Of a stretch of DNA of 64,000 bases, positions 54,368 through 63,105 are shown piece after piece (the stretch's first letter is position 1; every line of letters begins with the position of its first letter). The translations under genes were made by a program, and so were the position numbers. Source of the stretch: Myxococcales bacterium (lineage in GTDB: Bacteria > Myxococcota_A > Polyangia > Polyangiales > Polyangiaceae); assembly GCA_004193285.1 (NCBI GenBank), contig SECP01000006.1:149372-213371 (forward strand). The letters run 5' to 3'. Below the pieces are notes generated by a model, which made no database searches, was not told the origin of the DNA, and was given only the letters and a program-made list of their open reading frames with translations.

Positions 54368-54964
54368 ATGCGGGAATGCCGGGAGCGGTATGAGGCCCTC
54401 GGGCGCGTCGAGTGTCTGGTGGCGCAGCCGCGCGCTCAGTGCGCTCGTTGGCTCGCTCGTCTGGAACGGTACGGGGCGCTCACGCGGTCGCAGAGCCTGC
54501 TGTTCGTGGAGCAGGCGCGGGCGGCGGGGACGACGGCGCTTCGGCAAGAGCGATTGATTCGCTTGGCGCGTGGGCTCGAGGTCGAGCATTCCGTGATGAG
54601 CTCCGGCTTTGCGGTACAGCACTCGAGCGTCCATGACTTGCCGTACTTCGAGTCGCCAGTCAGCGGTACCTGCCGGGTCGATCGAACTTACGCGTTCAAT
54701 GCTCGCAAGGTGGGGGAGGCGCCAGCGCCGCTCGCTGCGCCGAGCCCGGAGGTGCCCATCCCGCTGACGAGCCGCTTGCAGAGCGCGCTCCAGCAAGCCG
54801 TGGTGACGGCCGGGATCGCGGCGCTCGTCGACGGCCGTCGTAGCCTTTTTTCTTCCGGCGAGGTGGAAGGATCTCGGCGCGGCAGGACATTCGTCGGTGC
54901 CCCGGCCTCTCGCACTTCCTGCTCTCGACCGCTCCGCCCGCGAGTTTTCACCGTCGCCTGGTGA
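54368..54964 (+). CDS. hypothetical protein, low confidence
   Basis: Open frame of 198 residues with ATG at 54368. Third-position GC is high, and the sequence starts with Leu/Glu/Ala/Arg-rich helices (RYEALGRVECLV, WLARLERYGAL, ARAAGTTALRQERLIRLARG), then becomes Pro/Val/Ser-rich and basic near the end. No domain is recognised and no ribosome site is clear. It is divergent from the discoidin gene. The overlapping minus-strand frame is Arg-rich and looks non-coding. It may be a real small soluble protein. Confidence 0.4.
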   Translation: MRECRERYEALGRVECLVAQPRAQCARWLARLERYGALTRSQSLLFVEQARAAGTTALRQERLIRLARGLEVEHSVMSSGFAVQHSSVHDLPYFESPVSGTCRVDRTYAFNARKVGEAPAPLAAPSPEVPIPLTSRLQSALQQAVVTAGIAALVDGRRSLFSSGEVEGSRRGRTFVGAPASRTSCSRPLRPRVFTVAW

Positions 54965-55080
54965 TTCGAAAATCGATTTCCAAAGTCGCCCACTCCCCTT
55001 TAGGTCGAGGTTACGGCGGGTGATGGCAATTCCGGAATGACACCGAACCATCGCTACCGGCCTTGAAAAATCTGCACAAC

Positions 55081-56520
55081 ATGAAGCAGCGTTCGCCCCT
55101 TCTACCCCACGCCATGAATCAACCTTCTGGGTTGCTAAAGCCGCACTCCGCGGCGGCTTGCCAAACGACGATCTCCCCGAACCTGGTGACCTCGTCGGCT
55201 CGCCGAGCGAGCTGCGCTTTGCTGCTCGCGTTCGTTTGCGGATGCGGCGGTGATGGCGCGGACGATGGCGGCGCCGGCGCCGGTGGCAACGCCGGCAGCG
55301 GCGCGGGAGCATCGAGCCCCAGCGGTGGAACCGCGTCTGGCGGACAGACCGGTGCGGGCGGCGTCGCCGGCACTGGCAGCACCACTGGCGGATCGAGCAG
55401 CCTCGGTGGCGGAGCTGGCGCCCCCACCGGAGGCGGTAGCGCGGCGGGCGCCTCGGGCGGTGGGACCGGAGGCGCAGGTGCCGGAGGCGCAGGCGGCGGC
55501 AACGCGGCAGGCATGGGAGGAGCCAATGGCGGTATGGGCGCCGGTGGCACGAGCGCGGGCGGCATGAGCGCCGGCGGGACTGGCGGCAGCGGCAACATGG
55601 GCGGCGGTGGCGGCGGCAGTGGCTGCGGGGTGCAGCCCGTCACCGCAAACGCCATTCCTGCCGTTCGCAACGTGCTCTGCTACCTCTACTCGGTAAAAGG
55701 GAAAAGCACCCTTTCCGGGGTGCAGGACTGCAGCTGGAGCGCTCAGGACGATATCGGATACGTCCAGCAGAACACCGGTGTGTACCCAGCCATCATTGGC
55801 GGTGACTTCCTGTACAACGACGCGGTCGGCACGGCCACGGCGGCTTGGAACGCGGGCAGCATCCCCATGATTCGGTTTCACATGGGCCGGCCGGAGGACG
55901 CGGACAGCTATGAGTCGTCGATGGCGACGACCGATCTGGCGGACACGTTGAAGGTCGGCTCCAGCCGTTACAACGGCCTGATCAAGAAGCTCGACCATGC
56001 CGTGAGCGAGCTCCTACGGCTGCAGGCGGCGGGAGTCGTGGTGTTGTGGGCGCCCTTCCACGAAGCGCAGCCCAACGGCTGGTTCTGGTGGAGCAAGGGC
56101 AGCGGAGAGCAATACCGCCAGCTATGGAAGCTCATGTTCGACTACTTCGCGCAAAAAGGCGTGAAGAACACGATCTGGCTCATGCCTTTCAGTGGGAGCC
56201 CCTCGAGCTCTTTCTACCCCGGTAGCGCGATGGTCGATTTCGCGGGGCCGGACACTTACGGCAACTCGCAACCGTTCGCGTCGAACTACCGGGCGGCGGT
56301 GACGGCCATCGGTAACACCGTGATGCCCATCGCCTTGCACGAGACGGGTTACGTTCCTAACCCGCAAGACATGTTCAACAATAACCAAGCGCCTTTCGTG
56401 CTGTTCAGCGTTTGGTGCAACGACTGGATCCAGGACAAAAACAAGAACAGCGTGGAGGAGCTACGCACCGCGTACACGCACGAGCGCACTTTGAACCGAG
56501 GCGAGCTGCCGAAGTTTTGA
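55081..56520 (+). CDS. GH26-type endo-mannanase-like lipoprotein
   Basis: Protein of 479 residues from ATG 55081. The start is uncertain; ATG 55114 and GTG 55186 are also possible, and the latter gives the most ordinary signal peptide (RRASCALLLAFVCGC, lipobox). A Gly/Ala/Ser linker of about 120 residues precedes a GH26 domain. Catalytic acid/base Glu328 is in WAPFHEAQ (numbered from 55081) and nucleophile Glu421 in IALHETG, with the WFWW signature between. GH26 enzymes hydrolyse beta-1,4-mannan. It is followed 8 bp later by a small TM protein gene. Confidence 0.88.
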   Translation: MKQRSPLLPHAMNQPSGLLKPHSAAACQTTISPNLVTSSARRASCALLLAFVCGCGGDGADDGGAGAGGNAGSGAGASSPSGGTASGGQTGAGGVAGTGSTTGGSSSLGGGAGAPTGGGSAAGASGGGTGGAGAGGAGGGNAAGMGGANGGMGAGGTSAGGMSAGGTGGSGNMGGGGGGSGCGVQPVTANAIPAVRNVLCYLYSVKGKSTLSGVQDCSWSAQDDIGYVQQNTGVYPAIIGGDFLYNDAVGTATAAWNAGSIPMIRFHMGRPEDADSYESSMATTDLADTLKVGSSRYNGLIKKLDHAVSELLRLQAAGVVVLWAPFHEAQPNGWFWWSKGSGEQYRQLWKLMFDYFAQKGVKNTIWLMPFSGSPSSSFYPGSAMVDFAGPDTYGNSQPFASNYRAAVTAIGNTVMPIALHETGYVPNPQDMFNNNQAPFVLFSVWCNDWIQDKNKNSVEELRTAYTHERTLNRGELPKF

Positions 56521-56528
56521 GGGTTCGG

Positions 56529-57062
56529 ATGAAGCGAGCCTCACTGGCCTTGTGGGTCGTCTTCGCCGTCGCTGCGATCGCGCTGCTCGGCTTTGGCCGC
56601 TACCGGTCGAAGCCCCAGCTCGAGCCAGGCTCGCGGGCGCGGGAAGAGGCGGTTGCGATCGAAGTGGCGACGCCGCTAGCGACGAGCAACCAAGGAGCGA
56701 TCAGGCAGGCCGAAACAGCGGGTCCTGCTGCGGCCCTTCGCGTGCCAGCGCCCCGGGCGAATTCCCTGCCCAACGAGGAGCGGCTCATGGACGCCCTTCG
56801 CAAGGCCGGGCCGGGAGATCCCCAGCTTGCTCTACAGCTGGCCCGCGAGGGGAACGCCCGCTTCCCGACCAGCGCGGACGTGCCAGAACGCCAGTGGTAC
56901 GCGATCCGCGCTTTGGTCGACAGCGGCAACCTGTTGGAGGCGACGGCGGCGGCGCGGGTGTTCGTGGACGCCTTCCCCAAGAACCCGTTCGCCAACGACG
57001 TCGCGCGCCACTTGTTGACTCATCCACTCACGCATCCGACAGAGATCGGCTACGCCAACTAG
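56529..57062 (+). CDS. small single-pass membrane protein downstream of GH26
   Basis: Protein of 177 residues from ATG 56529. One N-terminal transmembrane helix (about 8-26) with a positive N-tip is followed by a soluble region with a short TPR-like pair (LQLAREGNARFP, ALVDSGNLLEATAAARVFVDAFPKN), which looks like a helical repeat at the end. It lies 8 bp after the mannanase stop and is likely cotranscribed. Its 3' end converges closely on the FHA gene. Role unknown. Confidence 0.7.
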   Translation: MKRASLALWVVFAVAAIALLGFGRYRSKPQLEPGSRAREEAVAIEVATPLATSNQGAIRQAETAGPAAALRVPAPRANSLPNEERLMDALRKAGPGDPQLALQLAREGNARFPTSADVPERQWYAIRALVDSGNLLEATAAARVFVDAFPKNPFANDVARHLLTHPLTHPTEIGYAN

Positions 57063-57072
57063 GGCAGGCGCG

Positions 57073-57741
57073 TCAGCTGGCGCCCACGTGGATGGCGGCC
57101 CAAAGAGTCTCCGCGAAGCAGACGATGCCGGAGACGGCGCCGAACTCGATGCGATCGCATTCCAGCAGGTGGCGCAGCTTGCGTGGCTCTAGGCGCTGGC
57201 CGTTGACCGCCGTGTGATTGGTGCTGTCCGCGTCCGCCAAGCTGAACTCGCGCTCCTCGTGTAGCGAGAACCAGGCGTGGAGCTTGGAGACGCTGCCGTC
57301 CCTCAAGACGATGTCGTTGTTGGTGGCGCGGCCGACGGTGACGCGGTCGTGCGAGATGCGGTCCGCGCTTTCGCGCTTGCGGAGGGGCAAGACGTAGTGC
57401 TTGCCGCGGCCGAGCTGCTCGCGAACGATGAGCGCGCGGTCCTCCTCCGTTCGCTTGGCCGCAGCGAGCATGGCGGCGACCGCGTGCTTGTCCAGCGCCT
57501 CCGTATGGAAGTCCAGCCGGCGCGCAGGGAGACCGGTATGGCTGCCTTCGCCGGCCGCGGCCTTGAGCGCGTTGAGCACCTCCCCTCCCTCCTCCACCTT
57601 GACGATGAGCAGCAGGGTGTCGGCGTACTCGGCGGAGAACGTGGTCTTCCCGCGCGTGGACACGGCTCGACTTACGTCTTCGGGAAGTAACGATTTCGCC
57701 AGGTGAACCAGGGTCGACAAGGCAACTCCTGAGGTTATCAT
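57073..57741 (-). CDS. FHA-domain protein
   Basis: Soluble protein of 222 residues from ATG 57741 (a GTG at 57786 would lengthen it by 15). The N-terminal ~110 residues are a helical region of unknown fold. The C-terminal part (about 115-210) is an FHA domain with VTVGRATNNDI, GSVSKLHAWF and STNHTAVNGQRL elements, which read the phosphothreonine code. It is likely to recognise targets of one of the nearby Ser/Thr kinases. Next to it, on the same strand, lie a kelch-like protein, a TPR protein and a kinase. Confidence 0.85.
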   Translation of the reverse strand: MITSGVALSTLVHLAKSLLPEDVSRAVSTRGKTTFSAEYADTLLLIVKVEEGGEVLNALKAAAGEGSHTGLPARRLDFHTEALDKHAVAAMLAAAKRTEEDRALIVREQLGRGKHYVLPLRKRESADRISHDRVTVGRATNNDIVLRDGSVSKLHAWFSLHEEREFSLADADSTNHTAVNGQRLEPRKLRHLLECDRIEFGAVSGIVCFAETLWAAIHVGAS

Positions 57742-57932
57742 GTTGGCCCGGCCCAGCCCCGAATTTTTGTTGGGCGCGGCCCCCACGCGGCCTACGGGAC
57801 GGAGCTCGGCCGCGCGAGCCGTCTTTCACCTGCCGCGGTGGCGCTGCTGGACGCAGGTATGTAGCAGAATAGCCAGCTCGCTCCGCGAGGGCGGCTCTCC
57901 TCTGGATGCTGCTGGGCGCTGCTGTAAAAGCG

Positions 57933-60635
57933 TTAGGGGAGGTAGCGCTCGCCCGCGCTCGTCAGCGCGCTCATGGTGGTGGACCGGCCGCTCCACAGGA
58001 CGAACTCCATGCCCGTCCAGACACCTGCTCCGCCGATGTGCGACGCGCCCGAGGGCCACGGGCTCACCGCGGCCCAGGCGTTGGTCGTCGAGTTGTAGGT
58101 GGCGCCATTGGTGAGGTAGCCCATCCCGTTGACGCCGCCCAACAGGAGGGAGACGCGCGGCTTGATGCGTGCGGTCCAGCCGGTCTGCCGATTGATGGCG
58201 TAACGCGGGCTGGGAGCTCCCATCGCTTGCACCTGCGACCACTTATCCGTGGTGGGGTCGTAGGATTGGCCGTCCGCCTTCACGCCGTTGGTCGCGCCGC
58301 CCCAGGCTAGCAGCACCGAGCCATCCCACGCCCCGAACGCTCCGTAGCGCTGGACCGGGCCGTCCGCTGCATCGCGCCATGCATTCGCCGAGACGTCCAA
58401 AGTGAATGCGGAGTTGCTCGCACCGTTGCCGCCCGGCCGACCCCCATACAGCAGGAGCAACGAGCCGGACCAGCCCACGACCGGCTCCGTACGCGCGCTC
58501 GGGCCGCCCGGCGCCGCGACCGTGGACCAAGTGTTGTTGACTGGGTCGTACAGGTTGACGGCTGCCGAGGGTGCGTCCTTGCGATCCACCCCGCCGTAGA
58601 TCAAGACGCGTGAGCCGGTCCAGAAGCCGTAGGCGCCGCGGCGGCCCGTGGGCGCGCCGGTCGCGGTCATGGCCGACCAGCTCTTGCTCACCGGGTCGTA
58701 GCGGCTGCCACTGGCGTAGTCGACGCTCTTCGCGACGTCCCCACCGCCCCACACCACCATGACCGAGCCGGTCCATACCGCAGTGGCCAGAATGCGCGCG
58801 CTGGGCGGTGTGCCGGCGGCGGCCACCGCGGCCCAGGTGTCAGTCGCCGGATCGTAGATGGCGCCGTCCGACAACGCTTTGCCCGTGGCGTCGCTACCGC
58901 CCCAAACGAACAGCTTGGAGCCGAGCGCGCCAGAAGCGGCACCTTCGCGCGCGACGAAGCCAGCCGGTGGCGCCGCAGTCGCGACCCACTTGGGCGTGCA
59001 CCCGGAAGCGGAGCAGGTGCGACCCGGCCCGCAGTTGTTGTCGCAGCCGCCGCAGTTCTTGGCGTCGTTCGTGGGGTTGACGCACTTCAGGTTGCAAGCG
59101 ATTTGCGGCGCCGAGCACGCGAGGCTCACGCACTGATTACCGGTGCAGACCTTGCCGTCTCCGCAGTCCAAGTCGTTGCAGCACGCGAAGCAGCCGGTTC
59201 CGGCGCAGCAGGTGCCGCCACCCGCGCATTTCAGGCCGACGGAACACGTACCGGCGTTGCACACGTCCGCGGTGCAGGAGTTACCGTCGCTGCATTGAGT
59301 GTCGTTGCAGCACTGCGCGCACGTCGCTCCGCAATCATTGGGAGTGGTGGGCGCGCAGGCACACGAACCGGCGTTGCAGACGGCGCCGAGCTTGCAGCTG
59401 TTGGTGCAGCTGCCGCAGTGAGCGTTGTCGGTCTGGGTATTCGCCTCACAGCCCAGTGCTGCATCGCAATCGGCGAAGCCGGCCATGCACGTCGGTTTCC
59501 CGGCCACGCAGGTCTGGTTCACGCCGACCGGCTTGCCGCACGCACCGCAGTTCTCTGGGTCCGTTTGCGTGTTGACGCATGAGGCGCCGCAGAGCTTGAG
59601 AGCGCCGCAACCGTCGGTGCACTTGGTGCCGTCGCAGGCCGGCAGATTCGCGGGACAGGCGACGGCGCATGACCCGCAGTGCGCGGGGTCGCTGACGGGG
59701 GTCTCGCAGCCCGCCACTTGCGGATCGCAGTCCAAGTAACCAGGCGCGCAATCACATTGGCCAGCGGCGACGCATAGCCCATGGGGGCCGCAGTCGAGCG
59801 AGCACGAGCCGCACGTGTCGTTGGCGGTGACGGTGGACTCGCAGCCGTCACTCGGGTTGGCGTTGCAGTCCAAAAATCCTACCGCGCAGCCGCAAGTAGA
59901 GTCCGTACACGCCTGGCCGGAGGCGCACGCTTTGCCGCAGCCGTCGCAGCTGCTCTTGTCCGAGGTCGTGTCGATTTCGCAGCCGTTTTCTCGATCTTGA
60001 TCGCAATCGGCCGTGCCCGTTGGGCACACGCAGTAGCCCTTCACGCACTCCTGCTTGAAGCCGCAGCCGATGCCGCAGTTGCCGCAATTGGCGGGATCGA
60101 TCGCCGCGTTCACTTCACAGCCGTCCACGATGTTCTTGTTGCAGTCCAGGAAGCCCTGCTGGCACGAGTTGGTGCACGAGGAGCTCACGCAGGTGGTGCC
60201 AGGGCACCCGTGACCGCAAGACAAGCAATTGTGCGGGTCGAGGCGCGTGTCCACGCACACGTCACCGCAGCACTGTTCGTTGGGCCCGCAGTAGTCGCAC
60301 GGAGGACCGGTCGGCGGCTCTCCGCCCATGCCCGCCATACCAAGGTCCGCACCGCCACTGCCTGACTCTGCGGAGGTGCCGCCGGTCGTGCCCGAGCCGC
60401 CCTGGTCAGGGGCGCCAGAAGAATCCCCACTACCGGCGTCGGCGTCGGCGCCAGCGCCAGCGCCGGTACCGCCGGTCTTCCCGCCCATTCCCAAGGTGGT
60501 GCCGCCGCTGGCCATCTCGCCGCCGGACCCGGGGGGCACGAGGGTGAACTGGTCATCCAGCACGGCTGGGCAGCCCGTCGCGGCGAAGCCGAGGAGGGCG
60601 AACATCAATCCGCGGAGCCGAGCCATGATCGTCAT
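57933..60635 (-). CDS. Cys-rich kelch-like surface lipoprotein
   Basis: Protein of 900 residues. ATG 60635 overlaps the preceding stop by one base; an ATG at 60626 is 3 codons later. The signal peptide has an AATGC lipobox. A Gly/Ala/Ser linker (about 35-95) is followed by a very Cys-rich region (about 100-560) of EGF-like/CxxGC repeats. The C-terminal ~330 residues have about six kelch-like blades, each with a conserved WGG/YGG and a W residue, forming a probable beta-propeller. Surface ligand binding is inferred. Gene order is kinase, TPR protein, kelch protein. Confidence 0.85.
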   Translation of the reverse strand: MTIMARLRGLMFALLGFAATGCPAVLDDQFTLVPPGSGGEMASGGTTLGMGGKTGGTGAGAGADADAGSGDSSGAPDQGGSGTTGGTSAESGSGGADLGMAGMGGEPPTGPPCDYCGPNEQCCGDVCVDTRLDPHNCLSCGHGCPGTTCVSSSCTNSCQQGFLDCNKNIVDGCEVNAAIDPANCGNCGIGCGFKQECVKGYCVCPTGTADCDQDRENGCEIDTTSDKSSCDGCGKACASGQACTDSTCGCAVGFLDCNANPSDGCESTVTANDTCGSCSLDCGPHGLCVAAGQCDCAPGYLDCDPQVAGCETPVSDPAHCGSCAVACPANLPACDGTKCTDGCGALKLCGASCVNTQTDPENCGACGKPVGVNQTCVAGKPTCMAGFADCDAALGCEANTQTDNAHCGSCTNSCKLGAVCNAGSCACAPTTPNDCGATCAQCCNDTQCSDGNSCTADVCNAGTCSVGLKCAGGGTCCAGTGCFACCNDLDCGDGKVCTGNQCVSLACSAPQIACNLKCVNPTNDAKNCGGCDNNCGPGRTCSASGCTPKWVATAAPPAGFVAREGAASGALGSKLFVWGGSDATGKALSDGAIYDPATDTWAAVAAAGTPPSARILATAVWTGSVMVVWGGGDVAKSVDYASGSRYDPVSKSWSAMTATGAPTGRRGAYGFWTGSRVLIYGGVDRKDAPSAAVNLYDPVNNTWSTVAAPGGPSARTEPVVGWSGSLLLLYGGRPGGNGASNSAFTLDVSANAWRDAADGPVQRYGAFGAWDGSVLLAWGGATNGVKADGQSYDPTTDKWSQVQAMGAPSPRYAINRQTGWTARIKPRVSLLLGGVNGMGYLTNGATYNSTTNAWAAVSPWPSGASHIGGAGVWTGMEFVLWSGRSTTMSALTSAGERYLP

Positions 60636-61639
60636 CAGAACGCCCCTGTCAAGGCCGCGCCGTTCGCCCCTAGAAGAATGCCGACTCCCGCGCGGTGAGG
60701 GCTCCGCGACGAGGGGGCGGTGAGGAAGAAGGTCACGCCCGCCGCGACGCCGACCGCGCCGACGATGTAGCCCACCGTCGACACGGTGCGTAGCGACCGG
60801 AAAGAGTCGAGCGAGTCTTCTCCTTGAGAGCCGGTGACGCACACGCGGTTCGGGCATTGCTCCTCCGCGTCCGCGTGCTTGGAGACGGCCATGACTCCGG
60901 CCACGATGCCCGTACCCAGACCGACCAGACCCAAGCCACCTGCAGCGAACGCGGCGGGGCGATGCCACGAGGAGCGCGGCGGCTCAGGCGGCGCCTGCAG
61001 CTCGGGTGCGGGACGAAGAGCGACCACCGGCGGCGCGCTCGCCGGGGCCGCGACGCGGATCTCGACTGTCTTTCGCTCGCGCTCGGCGATAGCGAAGTCC
61101 GCGCTCGAGACCTCGCCTCCGGGAACTTGCGCCTGCAAGCGATGGCTGCCCGGATTGACGGGCATCTCCACGCCAATCAAGGCGGCCTTGAGCCGTTCGC
61201 CGTCGATGGTGACTCCGAGCTCCGGCAGCTCTGCGCCCGGTCCGACGACCATGACGATCACTTTCGGCACGCGGGGGCCGAGCTGTTGCGCTTCGCTCTC
61301 GGCCTCACGAACCGCCTTCCGAAACGCCTCCGGTGAGGCGGCGCCGAGCGGCGTGCGGACAGCTCGGAGGTAAGCCTCCTCGGACTCCACCAGCCGCCCC
61401 AGCTTGGCGAGAGAGCGCGCCTCGTAAAGCGCGAGAGTCGGCGCCTGAACGAGAGCGTACGCGCGGTGGAACAAGTCCCGCGACCGCTCGAAATCACCCT
61501 TCTCGAAGGCGCCCCGCCCCTGCTCGGCCAAGTTACGGGCGGCGTTGCGCTCGCTGTCGTCCACCGGCTCCGCCCCATGGCCGTGGCGACCGGGTGCGAA
61601 GAGGGCGAGGCAGAGAGCGAGCGAGATACCTAGCCTCAA
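60635..61639 (-). CDS. TPR/PEGA-like membrane protein paired with kinase
   Basis: Protein of 334 residues, overlapping the kinase stop by 4 bp upstream and the kelch gene by 1 bp downstream. Signal peptide (to about 22), TPR-like helices (about 30-110), a PEGA-like beta domain (VTIDGERLKAALIG), a Pro-rich linker, then two hydrophobic segments near the C-terminus (about 230-253 and 285-305). This mirrors the TPR/PEGA gene at 36.6 kb, which also follows a kinase. It probably couples kinase state to the envelope and the kelch protein. Confidence 0.85.
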   Translation of the reverse strand: MRLGISLALCLALFAPGRHGHGAEPVDDSERNAARNLAEQGRGAFEKGDFERSRDLFHRAYALVQAPTLALYEARSLAKLGRLVESEEAYLRAVRTPLGAASPEAFRKAVREAESEAQQLGPRVPKVIVMVVGPGAELPELGVTIDGERLKAALIGVEMPVNPGSHRLQAQVPGGEVSSADFAIAERERKTVEIRVAAPASAPPVVALRPAPELQAPPEPPRSSWHRPAAFAAGGLGLVGLGTGIVAGVMAVSKHADAEEQCPNRVCVTGSQGEDSLDSFRSLRTVSTVGYIVGAVGVAAGVTFFLTAPSSRSPHRAGVGILLGANGAALTGAF

Positions 61640-63105
61640 AACCCAAACTCCTCCGAACGGCGACTAGCGCCTCCGGACCTCCCGGTGGCGCTCGCGGCGC
61701 CGGGCTTCGGTTTCGCCCTGACGGGCCTTGGCGGTGGAGAGGTGGGAGCAGACTCTGAGGGAGCGGGCGCCGCTTCGCTGCCCGAGGGCACGGCGGCGGT
61801 CGGCGCCAGCTGGGGCTGGAGAGGCTCGGCAGGCGTAGGCGTCCCGGTCGTAGCTACCACGGGGTGGGTTACGGCCGCCGCCGCGCGCACTTCAGCCTGC
61901 GCGGAAGGAGCCGGGGGCGCCTGACCCTTGCTACGGACGAGCGCGAAAGCGCCGAGCCCACCGAGGGCGGCGAAACCGACGGCCAGGAGGACCATCAGCC
62001 GGCCGCGGCGGCGGCGACGCGGCCGGACCTCCGTGCTGGCGAGGGAGCTCGGCTGGGGCTCGCGTCGGGGCGTGGTGGCTACCTCCGCAATTGGTAGGAG
62101 GGGGGGCGGTAGGGTCGGAGTCTCGTTCGACGGGAGCTCCGAGCTGACGAGGATTTGCACTCCCGTGATCGCGCTATCCAGCCAGGCGTGACGCAAGGAG
62201 CGACCCGCGGCGTCCACCCGCACTCCGCGCTCGAACAGCCACAGCGCGAGCGCCTCGCCGAGCTCCCACATGGAGCCCCAGCGCTGCTCGCGATCCTTCT
62301 GCAAGCACCTGTGAATGATCATCCAAAGCTGGGCGTCGCCAGCGGCGTGCTCCGTCGTGGGCTTGGGCTGATCGCGGAGGATGCTGCGCATCAGCGCGTT
62401 GTAGTTGTTGGCGGCAAACGGCGGGACCCCGGTCACTGCTTCGTAGAGGACGACGCCGATTGACCAGATGTCGCAACGAAAGTCGATGTCGTCTAAGCCC
62501 TCTGCCTGCTCGGGAGACAGGTAATAAGGGCTGCCCATCACCGCGCCTACTTGGGTGAGCCGGGACACGGTTTGCTCGCGGCCGAGCTTGGCAATGCCAA
62601 AGTCCAGCACCTTGGGCTGCACGCGCTTCTGACTATCCACCGCAATGAAGATGTTCTCTGGCTTGATGTCCCGGTGGACGATGCCCTTTTCGTGCGCGAT
62701 GCCGAGCCCGTCGAGGATGGGCAGCAGCAGCGCCACCGCGGAGGCAGCCGGCAGGCGTTGCTCGCGCTCGATGCGAGCGTGGAGCTCCTCGCCCTGGAGC
62801 AGCTCCATCGCCAAGAACGGCTCGCCGTCATCGCTCGTACCGAAATCCAACACGCGCACCATGGCGGCGTGGCCCAGCTGCGCGGCCGCGCGCGCCTCCC
62901 GCGCCATGCGCTCTACCGCCGGGGTCCCCGCGAGCTCGGGGCGCAGCATCTTCAGCGCCACGTCCACATCGAGCGCGGTAGAGTGAGCGACCCACACCAC
63001 GCCCATGCCGCCTTCGCCGAGCTTGCGCGACAGCACGTAGCGGTTTGCGATCAAGTCACCGGGCTGGTGCTCGCGAGTCGTCTGGAGTGCTGGTTCGGAA
63101 GCCAT
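61636..63105 (-). CDS. membrane Ser/Thr protein kinase, first gene of a three-gene operon
   Basis: Protein of 489 residues. Kinase domain about 23-285: Lys52, HRDIKPEN with Asp146, DFG with Asp168, all intact and with the classical Lys in the loop. A linker and a single transmembrane helix (about 368-390) with a Pro/Ala-rich tail ending EEFGF follow. It shares the loop and the helix-rich C-lobe extension (ALWLFERGVR) with the kinase at 6.2-7.9 kb. It is translationally coupled to the TPR/PEGA gene (4-bp overlap). Confidence 0.92.
   Translation of the reverse strand: MASEPALQTTREHQPGDLIANRYVLSRKLGEGGMGVVWVAHSTALDVDVALKMLRPELAGTPAVERMAREARAAAQLGHAAMVRVLDFGTSDDGEPFLAMELLQGEELHARIEREQRLPAASAVALLLPILDGLGIAHEKGIVHRDIKPENIFIAVDSQKRVQPKVLDFGIAKLGREQTVSRLTQVGAVMGSPYYLSPEQAEGLDDIDFRCDIWSIGVVLYEAVTGVPPFAANNYNALMRSILRDQPKPTTEHAAGDAQLWMIIHRCLQKDREQRWGSMWELGEALALWLFERGVRVDAAGRSLRHAWLDSAITGVQILVSSELPSNETPTLPPPLLPIAEVATTPRREPQPSSLASTEVRPRRRRRGRLMVLLAVGFAALGGLGAFALVRSKGQAPPAPSAQAEVRAAAAVTHPVVATTGTPTPAEPLQPQLAPTAAVPSGSEAAPAPSESAPTSPPPRPVRAKPKPGAASATGRSGGASRRSEEFGF

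Noticed and set aside
54355..54375. GGTTCGAAT T-arm-like sequence
   Set aside because: The flanking bases cannot form a five-bp T-stem and no acceptor or anticodon arms are seen, so a tRNA is not supported.
54290..55312. Minus-strand open frame of 340 residues
   Set aside because: It is Arg-rich with unlikely codon use and overlaps both a plus-strand candidate and the GH26 leader.
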